A DNA stretch of 64,000 nt from Pseudomonadota bacterium. GTDB lineage: Bacteria > Pseudomonadota > Alphaproteobacteria > Acetobacterales > Acetobacteraceae. Shown piece by piece: positions 9,583-18,216 of the stretch. The translations under genes and the position numbers were made by a program. The stretch spans positions 1 to 64,000 of the forward strand of contig JABBOH010000008.1 of NCBI GenBank assembly GCA_019351895.1, read 5' to 3'. The notes beneath the pieces were generated by a model. The model was not told the origin of the DNA, ran no database searches, and was given only the letters and a program-made list of their open reading frames with translations. Position 1 is the first letter of the stretch, and every line of letters begins with the position of its first letter.

Positions 9583-9628
9583 GTTAAAGCGCCATGCGCC
9601 TTCATGGGGCTCGGTGTTAAAGCGGCAT
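9583..9628. promoter_or_regulatory. Direct repeats between kdp and kup
   Basis: Two copies of GTTAAAGCG(C/G)CAT occur at 9583-9595 and 9616-9628, 33 bp apart start to start, about three helical turns. They sit in the 187-bp region between divergent kdp and kup, so they may bind a regulator of potassium uptake. No factor can be named. Confidence 0.35.
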
Positions 9629-9722
9629 AAATGTGAGGCCGTGAATGCGGCATCGCACTTGCTGACAGGCGCGGCGGATGCTCCAAGGCCGCCTGCGGAT
9701 CAGGCTTTGGAGAGATTGGCAG

Positions 9723-11654
9723 ATGGCCGACGAGGAGATGGCGTCCGAGACGGGGGAGGAGCCGCCGGAGACGCAGTCTCCACCGAAGGCGCGTCCGGTC
9801 ACGCCCGCGGCGGCGCTCGCGGCGCTCGGCATCGTCTTCGGCGATCTCGGCACCAGCCCGCTCTACACCTTCCAGACGATCGTGGATTCCGTCGGCGGGC
9901 ATCCCGGGCCTCAGGCCGCCATCGGGCTGCTGTCGCTGGTCGTCTGGGCGCTCATCATCACGATCTCGGTCAAGTACTGCGTCTTCGTGATGAAGGCAGA
10001 CCATAACGGCGAGGGCGGCATCCTGGCGCTCATGGCCCTCGTCACCCGGCGCTTCGGAAGCCGCGGCCGCGCGTCGGGCGCGCTCATCGCCATGGGGCTC
10101 TTCGGCGCGGCGCTGATCTATGGCGACGGGATGATCACGCCCGCGATCTCCGTGCTGAGCGCGCTGGAAGGCGTCGATGTCGTCACGAAAGTGCTGGCGC
10201 CCTATGTCGTCCCAGGGGCGCTGGTCATTCTGCTGCTGCTCTTCGCGGCGCAGTCGCGCGGCACGGCCACCATCGGGCGGTTCTTCGGCCCGGTCATGCT
10301 GCTCTGGTTCATCGTCATCGCGATCCTCGGGATCGGCGGCATCCTGCGGCACCCGGCGGTCTTCGCGGCGATCGACCCCGGCTACGCCTTCGGCTTCATG
10401 GTCGCCCACGGATGGCGCAGCTTCATCGTGCTCGGCGGCGTCTTCCTGGCCATCACGGGCGGCGAGGCGCTTTATGCCGACATGGGCCATATCGGGCGCA
10501 GCCCCATCCGCGCCTCCTGGTACGGTCTCGTGCTGCCGGCGCTGCTGCTGAGCTACGCCGGCCAGACCGCGCTGCTGATGGCCGAACCCGGCCTCACCGG
10601 CAACCCGTTCTTCAAGCTCGCCCCGGCCTGGGCCGTCGTGCCCCTCGTGGTGCTCGCAACCCTCGCCACCATCATCGCGAGCCAGGCGATCATCACCGGG
10701 GCCTTTTCGCTCACCCGGCAAGCGATGCAGCTCGGCTGGTTCCCGGGCCTCGTGATCCGCCAGACCTCGGACGAGGAATACGGCCAGATTTACGTGCCCT
10801 TCGTGAACTGGGCCATGATGGCCGGCACGCTGGCGCTCACCTGGGGCTTCGGCAGTTCTGCGAAGCTCGCGGGCGCTTACGGCACCGCCGTTTCCACCAC
10901 CATGCTGCTGACGACGGCGCTGCTCTACAACGCCATGCGCGATGTCTGGCGCTGGTCGATGCCCGTGTCATTGCTGGTCAGCGGCGTGTTCCTGCTGGTC
11001 GATCTCGGCTTCTTCGCGGCCAATCTCCTGAAGCTTGCGGAGGGCGGCTGGATCCCCCTCGCGCTCGGCGCGGTGCTCTTTATGATCATGACGACGTGGC
11101 ACAAGGGCATCCTCGCCGTGCGCCGCAAGCTCTCCGAGCAGGAGGACAAGCCGGAGCTGTTCCTGGGCGATCTTCTCGCCGGGCGCGTGCGGCGCGTGCC
11201 CGGCACGGCAGTGTTCCTCAGCCGCACGGGCACCGCGATCCCGACCATGCTGGTGCGTCACGTCGCCCAGATGGGCGCGCTGCAGGAGAGCGTGGTGACG
11301 CTGAGCCTGGTGTTCGAGCAGATGCCGCGCGTCTCCCCCGACCGTCGGGCGAAGGTTGATCTGGTCGCCGACAACTTCTGGCACGTCACGGTCCGGTTCG
11401 GGTTCATGGAGGTGCCGAACGCCTTCGTGGCCCTGGCGAGCGCCAGGGAGCATGGTTGCACTGTGAGCCTCGACCACGCGGTCTTCTTCGGCGCGCGGGA
11501 TGAGGTGGTGCCCGCGCCCAGGGGCGCCCGGCGGCTGCCCGGCTGGCGCCGCGCCATCTTCGCCTTCATGTATCGCAACGCGGTGCGCGCGCCGGACCGC
11601 TTCGACCTTCCGGCGGACCGTTTTCTCGAAGTCGGGCGGCAGGTCGAGCTTTAG
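9723..11654 (+). CDS. kup: KUP-family low-affinity potassium transporter
   Basis: A 643-residue KUP/HAK/KT potassium transporter, probably a K+/H+ symporter. The conserved opening is ALGIVFGDLGTSPLYTFQT, then GGILALMAL, YGDGMITPAISVLSA and GGEALYADMGHIG, with about twelve membrane segments and a soluble C-terminal domain from about residue 450. The ATG at 9723 was chosen because GGAGAGA lies just upstream; an upstream start at 9678 has none. Divergent from kdp, so the locus pairs inducible high-affinity and constitutive low-affinity K+ uptake. Confidence 0.95.
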   Translation: MADEEMASETGEEPPETQSPPKARPVTPAAALAALGIVFGDLGTSPLYTFQTIVDSVGGHPGPQAAIGLLSLVVWALIITISVKYCVFVMKADHNGEGGILALMALVTRRFGSRGRASGALIAMGLFGAALIYGDGMITPAISVLSALEGVDVVTKVLAPYVVPGALVILLLLFAAQSRGTATIGRFFGPVMLLWFIVIAILGIGGILRHPAVFAAIDPGYAFGFMVAHGWRSFIVLGGVFLAITGGEALYADMGHIGRSPIRASWYGLVLPALLLSYAGQTALLMAEPGLTGNPFFKLAPAWAVVPLVVLATLATIIASQAIITGAFSLTRQAMQLGWFPGLVIRQTSDEEYGQIYVPFVNWAMMAGTLALTWGFGSSAKLAGAYGTAVSTTMLLTTALLYNAMRDVWRWSMPVSLLVSGVFLLVDLGFFAANLLKLAEGGWIPLALGAVLFMIMTTWHKGILAVRRKLSEQEDKPELFLGDLLAGRVRRVPGTAVFLSRTGTAIPTMLVRHVAQMGALQESVVTLSLVFEQMPRVSPDRRAKVDLVADNFWHVTVRFGFMEVPNAFVALASAREHGCTVSLDHAVFFGARDEVVPAPRGARRLPGWRRAIFAFMYRNAVRAPDRFDLPADRFLEVGRQVEL

Positions 11655-11710
11655 GCGCGGCCATCGCCATCGCCATCGGGCACGTGATCGCCGCCCTCGA
11701 TGACCGCGTC

Positions 11711-13177
11711 TCAGGCCGTCGGCGCTTCCCCCCGGCCAGACCCAAGGCGGGACATCGCGAGGTAGACGATCGCGCCCACGGCCACGCCGATGAACCAGGA
11801 AAAAGCGTAGAGCGGCGCGAGGCCGGGGACGATCAGCCCGCTGAGGGCCGCGAGCCCGCCGAGGATGAAGGCGGCGATCCCGGCGATGTTCCAGCCGTCA
11901 TGCGCGGCGTAGCGGCCGACATAGCGGTAGAGGTCGGGCACGTCGTAGCGCTGCCGCCGAACGCCGAAGTAATCGGCGAGCATGATGCCGGTCACGGGGC
12001 CGAGGAGTCCGCCGATGGCGCCCAGGACCTTGAAGATGCTGTCGGCATCGCGGAACCATAGCCAGGGCATGAAGAGCAGGCCGATGACGAGCACGGCGAT
12101 GGAGGCGCTTCCGAAGCGCAGCCTGCGGGGGAAGAGATTAACCAGATCGTAGCATGCGGGCATGATGTTGGCGGCGACGTTGACCGAGAGCGTGGCCACG
12201 ATGATCGTGATGCCGCCGAAGACGAGGATGGCGGGATGGCCGATCGCCAGCAGCAGCGTCACGGGATCCCAGATCGGCTTGTGGAAGACGATGACGGTAG
12301 CCGAGGTCACGATGACGCTCATCAGCGTGAAGACGACGGCGGTGATCGGCAGCCCGATGAGTTGACCCAGCACCTGATCGCGCTCCGACCGCACGAAGCG
12401 TGAGAGGTCTGGGATGTTGACCGCGAAGGTCGACCAGACGCCGATGAGGCCGGTGACGCCGCCGGCGAAGATGAGCCAGCCCTTCGCGCCCGAGAGGTGG
12501 GACGGCTCGGCGAAGAGCGGCCCGAGGCCGTGGCCGACGCGCAGGCCCCAGATGGTCGCCATGATGCCGACGATAATGACGAGCGGTCCCGCGACCAGTT
12601 CGAAATTGCGGATGCGATGGACGCCGTGGCTCACGATCCAGGCGTGGAGCAGCCAGAAGATGGCGACGGATATCCAGCCATGGAGGGAGAGCCCGAGGAT
12701 CGATGTCGAGAAGGACGTCCACGGGTGCCAGAGCGTGCCGATGATGGCGTCGATCGCCTCGCTGCCGGCATAGGCCTGTACGGCGAACCAGAAGATGGCG
12801 ACGAAGCCGCGCAGGATGACGGGAATCTGCGCACCGCGCGGACCGAATGATGAGCGGATGAGCACGCAGAAGGGCAGGCCGTAGCGGGTGCCGGAGACGG
12901 CGTTGAACCACATCGCGAAAAACAGAAAGAGGTAGGCGATGGCGGTGGCGGCGATTGCCTGCCACGCGTTCATGCCGAGCGCCATCAGCCCGGCGGCGGT
13001 CTCGTACGCGACGACATTGTGGACCATGCCCATCCAGACTGTGGACATGTTGACCCAGGTCCAGTCGCGGCGCTCGAGCGGCACCGGCGCCAGATCGGCG
13101 TTGTAGAGTCCCGGTTCGAGCCCCGCGCCGGGAAGCGCGTCGAATTGTTGGCTTGTCGAAACGCTGGCGCTTGCCAT
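11711..13177 (-). CDS. NCS1-family nucleobase/allantoin-type permease
   Basis: A 488-residue secondary transporter of the nucleobase:cation symporter-1 family. Typical blocks are NADLAPVPLERRDWTWVNMS at the N-terminus, GARYG-like SGTRYGLPFCVLIRSSFG, and GPVTGIMLADYFGVRRQ; about twelve membrane helices. The family carries cytosine, uracil, hydantoins, allantoin or thiamine; the substrate cannot be set by eye. The ATG at 13177 has a GGAGGTC site. A palindrome lies directly upstream and a NIPSNAP-family gene is next in the same direction. Confidence 0.85.
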   Translation of the reverse strand: MASASVSTSQQFDALPGAGLEPGLYNADLAPVPLERRDWTWVNMSTVWMGMVHNVVAYETAAGLMALGMNAWQAIAATAIAYLFLFFAMWFNAVSGTRYGLPFCVLIRSSFGPRGAQIPVILRGFVAIFWFAVQAYAGSEAIDAIIGTLWHPWTSFSTSILGLSLHGWISVAIFWLLHAWIVSHGVHRIRNFELVAGPLVIIVGIMATIWGLRVGHGLGPLFAEPSHLSGAKGWLIFAGGVTGLIGVWSTFAVNIPDLSRFVRSERDQVLGQLIGLPITAVVFTLMSVIVTSATVIVFHKPIWDPVTLLLAIGHPAILVFGGITIIVATLSVNVAANIMPACYDLVNLFPRRLRFGSASIAVLVIGLLFMPWLWFRDADSIFKVLGAIGGLLGPVTGIMLADYFGVRRQRYDVPDLYRYVGRYAAHDGWNIAGIAAFILGGLAALSGLIVPGLAPLYAFSWFIGVAVGAIVYLAMSRLGSGRGEAPTA

Positions 13178-13193
13178 GGATGACCTCCGTCGA

Positions 13194-13211
13194 TGCACGG
13201 ACGTCCGTGCA
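13194..13211. promoter_or_regulatory. Perfect 18-bp palindrome before the NCS1 permease
   Basis: TGCACGGAC is followed directly by its exact reverse complement. The site ends 16 bp before the permease start codon, placing it in the leader. A palindrome without loop fits a dimeric repressor operator better than an RNA hairpin. Confidence 0.5.
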
Positions 13212-13258
13212 ACAGCGGTGCCGTATGGCGAGACGGGACGATGGCTTGTCAAAAAGTT

Positions 13259-13288
13259 GAAGTAGATGACGCACGCGTCATCTACTTC
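13259..13288. promoter_or_regulatory. 13-bp inverted repeat between NIPSNAP and NCS1 genes
   Basis: GAAGTAGATGACG and its exact complement flank a CACG loop. It begins right after the NIPSNAP stop codon (reading leftward). It could be a terminator or processing hairpin; no U-run follows on either strand, so an operator is also possible. Confidence 0.5.
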
Positions 13289-13299
13289 ATGCGTCCGCG

Positions 13300-13626
13300 C
13301 TATTTGACGCTGGAGAAGCTCGTCGGCAGCAGGAACTCGTTCGAGATGTCGCTCACGATTGGGCCGTCCTTTTCCGTCTCGGCGCGCTTCGAAAGCCATT
13401 CCGGGTCGCTGGCGAAAGCGTTCCACTTCGTCTCGCGCTCGGCCATGCTTTCCCAGGCGAGCAGATAGGTCAGCGACTGGTTGGAACTGCCGACGAGCGT
13501 CGTCCAGAATCCGGCCTGACGGATGCCGTGGCGCTCCCATATGCCGAGTGTGATGGTCTCGAAGCGCTTCATGACGGCGGGCAGCTTGCCGGGCATGCAG
13601 CGGTAGACGCGAAGCTCGTAGATCAC
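13300..13626 (-). CDS. NIPSNAP family protein
   Basis: A 108-residue protein of the NIPSNAP dimeric alpha-beta barrel family. The N-terminus MIYELRVYRC and the central TYLLAWESMAERE are typical. Biochemical roles in bacteria are mostly undefined. It is the upstream gene of a likely two-gene unit with the NCS1 permease, 122 bp away, suggesting a role in metabolism of the imported compound; that is only inference. Confidence 0.8.
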   Translation of the reverse strand: MIYELRVYRCMPGKLPAVMKRFETITLGIWERHGIRQAGFWTTLVGSSNQSLTYLLAWESMAERETKWNAFASDPEWLSKRAETEKDGPIVSDISNEFLLPTSFSSVK

Positions 13627-13793
13627 GGTGGATGTCCTCTGTTGGCGTGCGGCTTCGGGCGCTTGGCACCGTCGGCATCAGCGGTCATCGCGCCAACCGG
13701 GCTTGCTCGCAAGCCGGGGCGTTGCCCGAAACGGCGTTTCCACGGAGTGTTGCGCGGAACGGCCCGATGGCCGGCAAAGGGGAGGAGGCCGCG

Positions 13794-14456
13794 ATGAGAA
13801 CGAGAACGGCATGGGGCTTGCTGCCGGGCCTGTTGCCCAGCCTGCTGCTCGGCGCCTGCTCGGTGGTGGGCGTGCGCGATGCGCCGGAACCCGCGTCTTC
13901 CGTTATCGGTCATGTCGGAGCCGTCCAGATCCGGCACTATCCGGCGGGTGCCGCGGCGGAGACGACGGTCGCGGGGTCCGAGCTCGCGGCGCGGTCCATC
14001 GGGTTCCAGCGGCTCTTCGCCTATATCACCGGGCGGAACACCACGCGGGGCAAGATCGCCATGACGGCGCCCGTTGCCCAAAGCCGGGCGTCGGAGAAGA
14101 TCGCGATGACCGCGCCGGTCGCCCAGACGCAGGAGGCGGACGGGGCCTGGACCGTGCGCTTCTTCCTGCCGCCCACGATGACCGTGGAGACGGCGCCACG
14201 GCCGCTCGACCGTCGCGTGGTGATCGTGCCGGTTCCGGCCCGCACCATGGCTGTGCTGCGATTCTCCGGGCAGGCGACACCGGCCTCGGTCGCGGATGAA
14301 GCGAAGCGTCTCGACCGGATGCTGGCGCCGAGCGCTTGGCAGCCAGATGGGCCTCTCGTCGCCTGGTTCTACGATCCGCCCTGGACCCTGCCGCCGTTCA
14401 GGCGGAACGAGGTCGCCCGTCCCGTGATCCCGCGCGCCGAACCTTCGGCGCCTTAG
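13794..14456 (+). CDS. SOUL haem-binding family lipoprotein
   Basis: A 220-residue SOUL/HBP family protein. Residues 1-20 form a lipoprotein signal ending in a LLGAC lipobox, so it is probably anchored in the membrane facing the periplasm. The SOUL domain shows IRHYPAG, GFQRLFAYITG and two copies of KIAMTAPVAQ about 16 residues apart, a repeat common in this family. The ATG at 13794 was chosen for its GGAGGAGG site and the signal peptide; an in-frame ATG at 13767 is possible. Haem binding is a family property, not proven here. Confidence 0.85.
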   Translation: MRTRTAWGLLPGLLPSLLLGACSVVGVRDAPEPASSVIGHVGAVQIRHYPAGAAAETTVAGSELAARSIGFQRLFAYITGRNTTRGKIAMTAPVAQSRASEKIAMTAPVAQTQEADGAWTVRFFLPPTMTVETAPRPLDRRVVIVPVPARTMAVLRFSGQATPASVADEAKRLDRMLAPSAWQPDGPLVAWFYDPPWTLPPFRRNEVARPVIPRAEPSAP

Positions 14457-14642
14457 GGACCTGCGGGCTATGCATAACTAAGTCGTTATCATGTTCCATC
14501 CGCATAAATGCCATGAGGGGCGGAGGGATTATGTTGCACCGCAGCGAAGCTTATCTCCTCAACAACGGAGCGGCGGTCCAGACGGGAACGCCACGTTGCG
14601 CCGGACGCGATTTGGTGTCCGGCCAAAGACTAGGAGAGAGTG

Positions 14643-14897
14643 ATGAGAAACTTCCTGATGGCGGCTGTTGCCGCGGTGAGCCTTGGACTGACTGGCAGCG
14701 CGCTTGCGGCGACCGTTTCGCCGTCCCAGGCACAGCAGATCCATGCCGCGGCCGATGGCGGCAACTCGGTCGTGCTGCCGAGCCAGCGCCCGAGCTATCT
14801 GGCTGGCAACGAGGTCGTGCTGCCGAGCCAGCGCCCGGTCTACCTGGCGGGTAACGAGGTCGTGTTTCCGAACCAGCGTCCCGCCTACCTCGCCTGA
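14643..14897 (+). CDS. Small exported protein of three 15-residue repeats
   Basis: An 84-residue protein. Residues 1-23 are a clean Sec signal peptide ending SALA. After a short linker the protein is built from three tandem copies of a 15-residue unit of type NEVVLPSQRPVYLAG. The ATG at 14643 lies six bases after GGAG; a GTG directly before it is less likely. A strong terminator follows at 14924. I do not recognise the family. Its small size, export signal and repeats suggest a cell-surface or periplasmic peptide, but no function can be assigned. Confidence 0.75.
   Translation: MRNFLMAAVAAVSLGLTGSALAATVSPSQAQQIHAAADGGNSVVLPSQRPSYLAGNEVVLPSQRPVYLAGNEVVFPNQRPAYLA
14769..14893 (+). repeat. Three 45-bp tandem repeats inside the exported-protein gene
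   Basis: Units start at 14769, 14814 and 14859, exactly 45 bp (15 codons) apart. The first two are nearly identical; the third has diverged and is shortened at the stop codon. Confidence 0.85.
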
Positions 14898-14923
14898 GGC
14901 TTTCCGGCTCCAGGCTGATGATG

Positions 14924-14953
14924 AAAGGCCGGTCCTCGTGACCGGCCTTTTGC
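14924..14953 (+). terminator. Intrinsic terminator after the exported repeat protein
   Basis: An 11-bp stem AAAGGCCGGTC pairs with its complement at 14940-14950 around loop CTCGT, followed by a short T-run. It separates this gene from the flavin monooxygenase. Confidence 0.8.
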
Positions 14954-15007
14954 ATGTCCGGGCGCCTGTGGCCTAGCGTCCGCCCCGACCTAGCGCGGGA
15001 GGCTTGG

Positions 15008-16330
15008 ATGTCGCGGCAGATGCACCTCGGTGCGTTTCTCTTCAACCTCGGCAATCACGTCGCCGGCTGGCGGATGCCGGGCGTGCCGACCGACGGGCTG
15101 ATGTCCTTCGCCTTCTACCGTGACCTTGCCGAGATCGCGGAGCGCGGGAAGTTCGACCTGCTGTTCCACTCGGACGGGCTCGGCATCAACGACACCTATC
15201 CCGAGGTGCTTCGCCACAGCATAACCATCCGGCCGGAACCGCTCACGCTGCTTTCGGCGCTGGCCGTGACGACGCGGCGCATCGGCCTCGCGGCCACCGT
15301 CTCGACGACCTACAACGAGCCGTTCCATATCGCCCGCAAGCTCGCCATGCTCGACTTCCTGAGTGAAGGCCGGGCGGCGCTCAACCTCGTCACCTCCAGC
15401 ACCGATCTTGAGGCGCGCAACTTCGGGCAGCCGACGCATCTCGACCACACGGCGCGCTACGAGCGGGCGCGCGAGTTCGTTGATGTGCTGAGGCTCCTCT
15501 GGGACAGCTGGGAGGATGGTGCGCTCATCCTCGATCAGGAGCAGGGCGTGGTGGCCGACCCCGCGCGCATCCATCGCGCCGACTGGCAGGGCCGCTTCTT
15601 CTCGGTGAGGGGGCCGCTGAACATGCCGCGTCCGCCGCAGGGGCATCCGGTCATCATCCAGGCGGGGGGTTCGCAATCTGGGCAAGCCCTCGCGGCGGCG
15701 GTTGCCGACATTGTCTTCAGCGTCGAGCGGTCGCTGGAGACGGCGCGGGCCTTCTACGCGGCGGCGCAGGCGAGGGCCGCCGACGCTGGCCGTGCGCCGG
15801 GAGCCATGAAGATCCTGCCCGGCCTGCTGCCCGTTCTCGGCCGCACGAGGGCCGAGGCCGAGGAGCGCGACCGCGCCCTTCAGGCGCTGGTGCCCGAGCG
15901 CCTCGCTATCTCCTACCTCTCCGATGTCGTGCAGCACGACCTGTCGCGCTACCCGGCGGACGGACCGCTTCCCGAGTTGCCCGAGGGCAACGGCGAGCGC
16001 GGGCGTCTGCAACTCATCAAGGATCAGGCGCGGGGCGGGGCTTCGACCATCCGGTCCCTCGCCGTGCAGATGGTCCAGAATCGCGGCCATATGCGTGTCG
16101 TCGGCACCACCGCCGATATCGCGGACATGATGCAGCGCTGGTTCGAGGGCGGGGCCTGCGACGGCTTCAATATTCTGGCCGCGTTCCACCCGGCCGGCCT
16201 TGCGGAGTTCGTGGATCAGGTCGTGCCGGAGCTGCAACGGCGCGGCATCTTCCGCAAGGACTATGAGGGTCTGACGCTGAGGGATCATCTCGGTCTTTCC
16301 AGGCCCGAGAATGTTGCAGTGCAACACTAG
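15008..16330 (+). CDS. NtaA/SnaA/DszA-type FMN-dependent monooxygenase (LLM class)
   Basis: A 440-residue luciferase-like monooxygenase. The long-form signature includes HLGAFLFNLGNHVAGWRMP at the start, the NEPFHIARKLAMLDFLSEGRA block and NLVTSSTD, as in nitrilotriacetate, pristinamycin and dibenzothiophene-sulfone monooxygenases. These use reduced FMN from a separate reductase; none is adjacent. The ATG at 15008 has GGGAGG upstream. Likely substrates are sulfur- or nitrogen-containing organics, but the exact one cannot be told. Confidence 0.85.
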   Translation: MSRQMHLGAFLFNLGNHVAGWRMPGVPTDGLMSFAFYRDLAEIAERGKFDLLFHSDGLGINDTYPEVLRHSITIRPEPLTLLSALAVTTRRIGLAATVSTTYNEPFHIARKLAMLDFLSEGRAALNLVTSSTDLEARNFGQPTHLDHTARYERAREFVDVLRLLWDSWEDGALILDQEQGVVADPARIHRADWQGRFFSVRGPLNMPRPPQGHPVIIQAGGSQSGQALAAAVADIVFSVERSLETARAFYAAAQARAADAGRAPGAMKILPGLLPVLGRTRAEAEERDRALQALVPERLAISYLSDVVQHDLSRYPADGPLPELPEGNGERGRLQLIKDQARGGASTIRSLAVQMVQNRGHMRVVGTTADIADMMQRWFEGGACDGFNILAAFHPAGLAEFVDQVVPELQRRGIFRKDYEGLTLRDHLGLSRPENVAVQH

Positions 16331-16389
16331 AACTTCCCGCGCCTCGAGGCTGTCCGCACGGTTGCAGCGGCGCGCGACAAATACTTTGT

Positions 16390-16418
16390 TTGACTTAAAA
16401 GATGCGCACTCACAGAAT
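16390..16418 (+). promoter_or_regulatory. Candidate sigma-70 promoter
   Basis: TTGACT at 16390-16395 and CAGAAT at 16413-16418 are spaced by 17 bp in an unusually AT-rich stretch, about 90 bp before the hypothetical gene at 16506. The minus-10 box is weak. Confidence 0.35.
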
Positions 16419-16505
16419 TACAAAATCTTAAGTGTCATGACATGCCGTCTGGTGAGATGTGGCCCGTGATCGAGTTTCCAATGGGCTTCTTGCATGGTGA
16501 GAACG

Positions 16506-16826
16506 ATGCGGGACGATTCGCAGTCTACATTTCCGACCGATTCCGGCACGGGGTCCACAGGCTCCGGGCCCTGGCATCCTTGCTGGACCGGCCTGGTCGA
16601 GAAGAAAGCGGGCCTCACCGATGAGACGCTGAGCGCGCTGCTCCTCCTCATCCTGTCAGGGGCCGAGGACCACCAAAGCTCCGCGCCCGCCTCCGAACGC
16701 GTCGTCAACATCCTGTCGGAGATGGAGGCGCACCCGGCAGGCTCGCCCGGGGAGAACGCGGTCCGGGCGCAACTCGTGTCGCGCCTGAGCGCCGCCCTGT
16801 CCGGCTTGCGGGCGGAACTGGACTGA
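16506..16826 (+). CDS. Hypothetical protein
   Basis: A 106-residue ORF with no recognised family. A Ser/Thr/Gly-rich beginning is followed by a predicted helical part with LTDETLSALLLLILSGAED and a second amphipathic helix pair near the C-terminus. There is no signal peptide. GGTGAG lies shortly before the ATG, and a GTG at 16494 is an alternative start. A candidate promoter precedes it. About 200 bp after it, up to 17033, I find no convincing gene. Confidence 0.45.
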   Translation: MRDDSQSTFPTDSGTGSTGSGPWHPCWTGLVEKKAGLTDETLSALLLLILSGAEDHQSSAPASERVVNILSEMEAHPAGSPGENAVRAQLVSRLSAALSGLRAELD

Positions 16827-17032
16827 CGCTCCCCCCGGCGCCCCACGGGAAGCCGTTGGGTCAGCCCGCCATCTGGCCGATCAGCCGCGTCAGCAACGCG
16901 ACCAGCAGCCCGGTCTGACCGTCCCGGAGCGCCCCCGGGCCCAGACGCATGGGCTTACGGACGAAACCGTCGGCCGTGTCTTGCGTCTCCAAGGGGCGCG
17001 CGTGGTCCGCTTCGATATCTGCGACGCCGGTG

Positions 17033-18027
17033 TCAGGTGAAGAGGGTGTGTCCTACGCCGACAAGCGTGATCGAGGTCCCGTCCGTCAAATGAAGGACAT
17101 CGCCGCTTGCCCCAACAGCCTCTGCCGCAATCGGACTTCCGGTATATCCCCCGAAGACCAGGGAGTCGGTCGCTATATTGAGGTTGTAGATCGTCTCGTT
17201 GCCGCCAGCATGGCCATCCAGGAAGCCGTAGATGTCTTGGCCTGCGCCGCCGAGGATGACGAATGTGCCAGAGCCGCCCACGATCGTGTCGTTGGCATTG
17301 TTGAGGGCGAGGCTATCATAGCCGGTGCTCGTGATCGCAAGTTCGGCGCCACTTCCTGTCTGGCCATTGGCGATAGTCACGCCTGTTCCGGCGACCATCG
17401 TCGCGGGGCCGGTGCCCGACGCGAACTCATAGGTGTTGTTGCCGCCCACAAGCTTCGAAGCGCCGCCGCCGGCACCTCCCACCAAGGTGTCGTTCCCTGA
17501 GCCCGCCTGGAGGAAGGTCGCAGCTGAGCCTTGGCTCCCGAACGCAATATTGTTCCCGGAGCCGCCAACCACGGAGACGGCGCCGCTCCCACCGAAGAAC
17601 GACACGCCCCGCTTCCGCCGCTCACAGTCGTGCCGAGCGCACTTCCTTGGACTGTGGTGGCGCCAGACCCAGCGGTGATAGTGTCGGCACCAATGGAAAT
17701 TATCTTGTCGCTGCCGCCATCCGTATCAAACGTCGTGTCGTTATCCAGATAGACGGTGAGGTTGTTGTTCCCACCGTTCAGAGCATCGTGGGCCGATCTG
17801 TCCTCGACAGCGACGTAGCCTTGGGCCGCCTGCTGGCTGATGGTGGTCGCCGTGCCACCATCGATGATGACCCCGGCACTTGAGACTTCCCGTGCGCCGA
17901 CTTCCCCGTCACCAGAAAAGACGGCCGGGATTGTAAAGGGGTAGGCAACAAAATCCGCATGGGGACTCGGGATAAAGTAGTCCGCGTATTATTGGGCGAA
18001 GAAGCCAAGATACGGGGACGTGGCCAT
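17033..18027 (-). pseudogene. Broken beta-roll (RTX-like) secreted protein gene
   Basis: Reading leftward from an ATG at 18027 with a GGGAGAG site, the frame codes 12 residues (MATSPYLGFFAQ) and meets TAA at 17991-17989. It then stays open to about 17610, where a one-base frameshift near a CCCC run moves it into the frame that ends at 17033. The joined product would be about 330 residues, rich in Gly, Asn, Asp and Ser, with beta-roll repeats such as GSGNDTLVGGAG and a C-terminal DGTSITLVGVGHTLFT typical of type I-secreted proteins. Two independent lesions argue for a true pseudogene. The 3' 190 codons could still be translated from a GTG at 17605. Confidence 0.75.
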
Positions 18028-18216
18028 GGCAATCTCTCCCGCGGCTGCGGAAGCCTGACCCTCCGCTTGCGCAACCGTTCTGCCGAAGCAGAAGATGCGT
18101 CAAGCCGACGAGGGCGGAACATCAGTCGATCGTGTTCGATATCCGGGACGCCGAGTAGAAATCAGCGCCCGCTCGCGCCTCGCGCGGCCCCACCCGGGTC
18201 GAAGGTCGGCGAGCCC

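Noticed and set aside
14336-14854. Plus-strand ORF overlapping the SOUL and exported-repeat genes
   Set aside because: It runs out of frame through both real genes and has no ribosome-binding site.
16861-16980. Possible short minus-strand ORF ending LLTRLIGQMAG
   Set aside because: At best 29 codons from an ATG without a convincing ribosome-binding site; not enough to call a gene.
16949-17500. Plus-strand ORF opposite the beta-roll pseudogene
   Set aside because: Composition mirrors the opposite beta-roll repeats; no start signal and no family.
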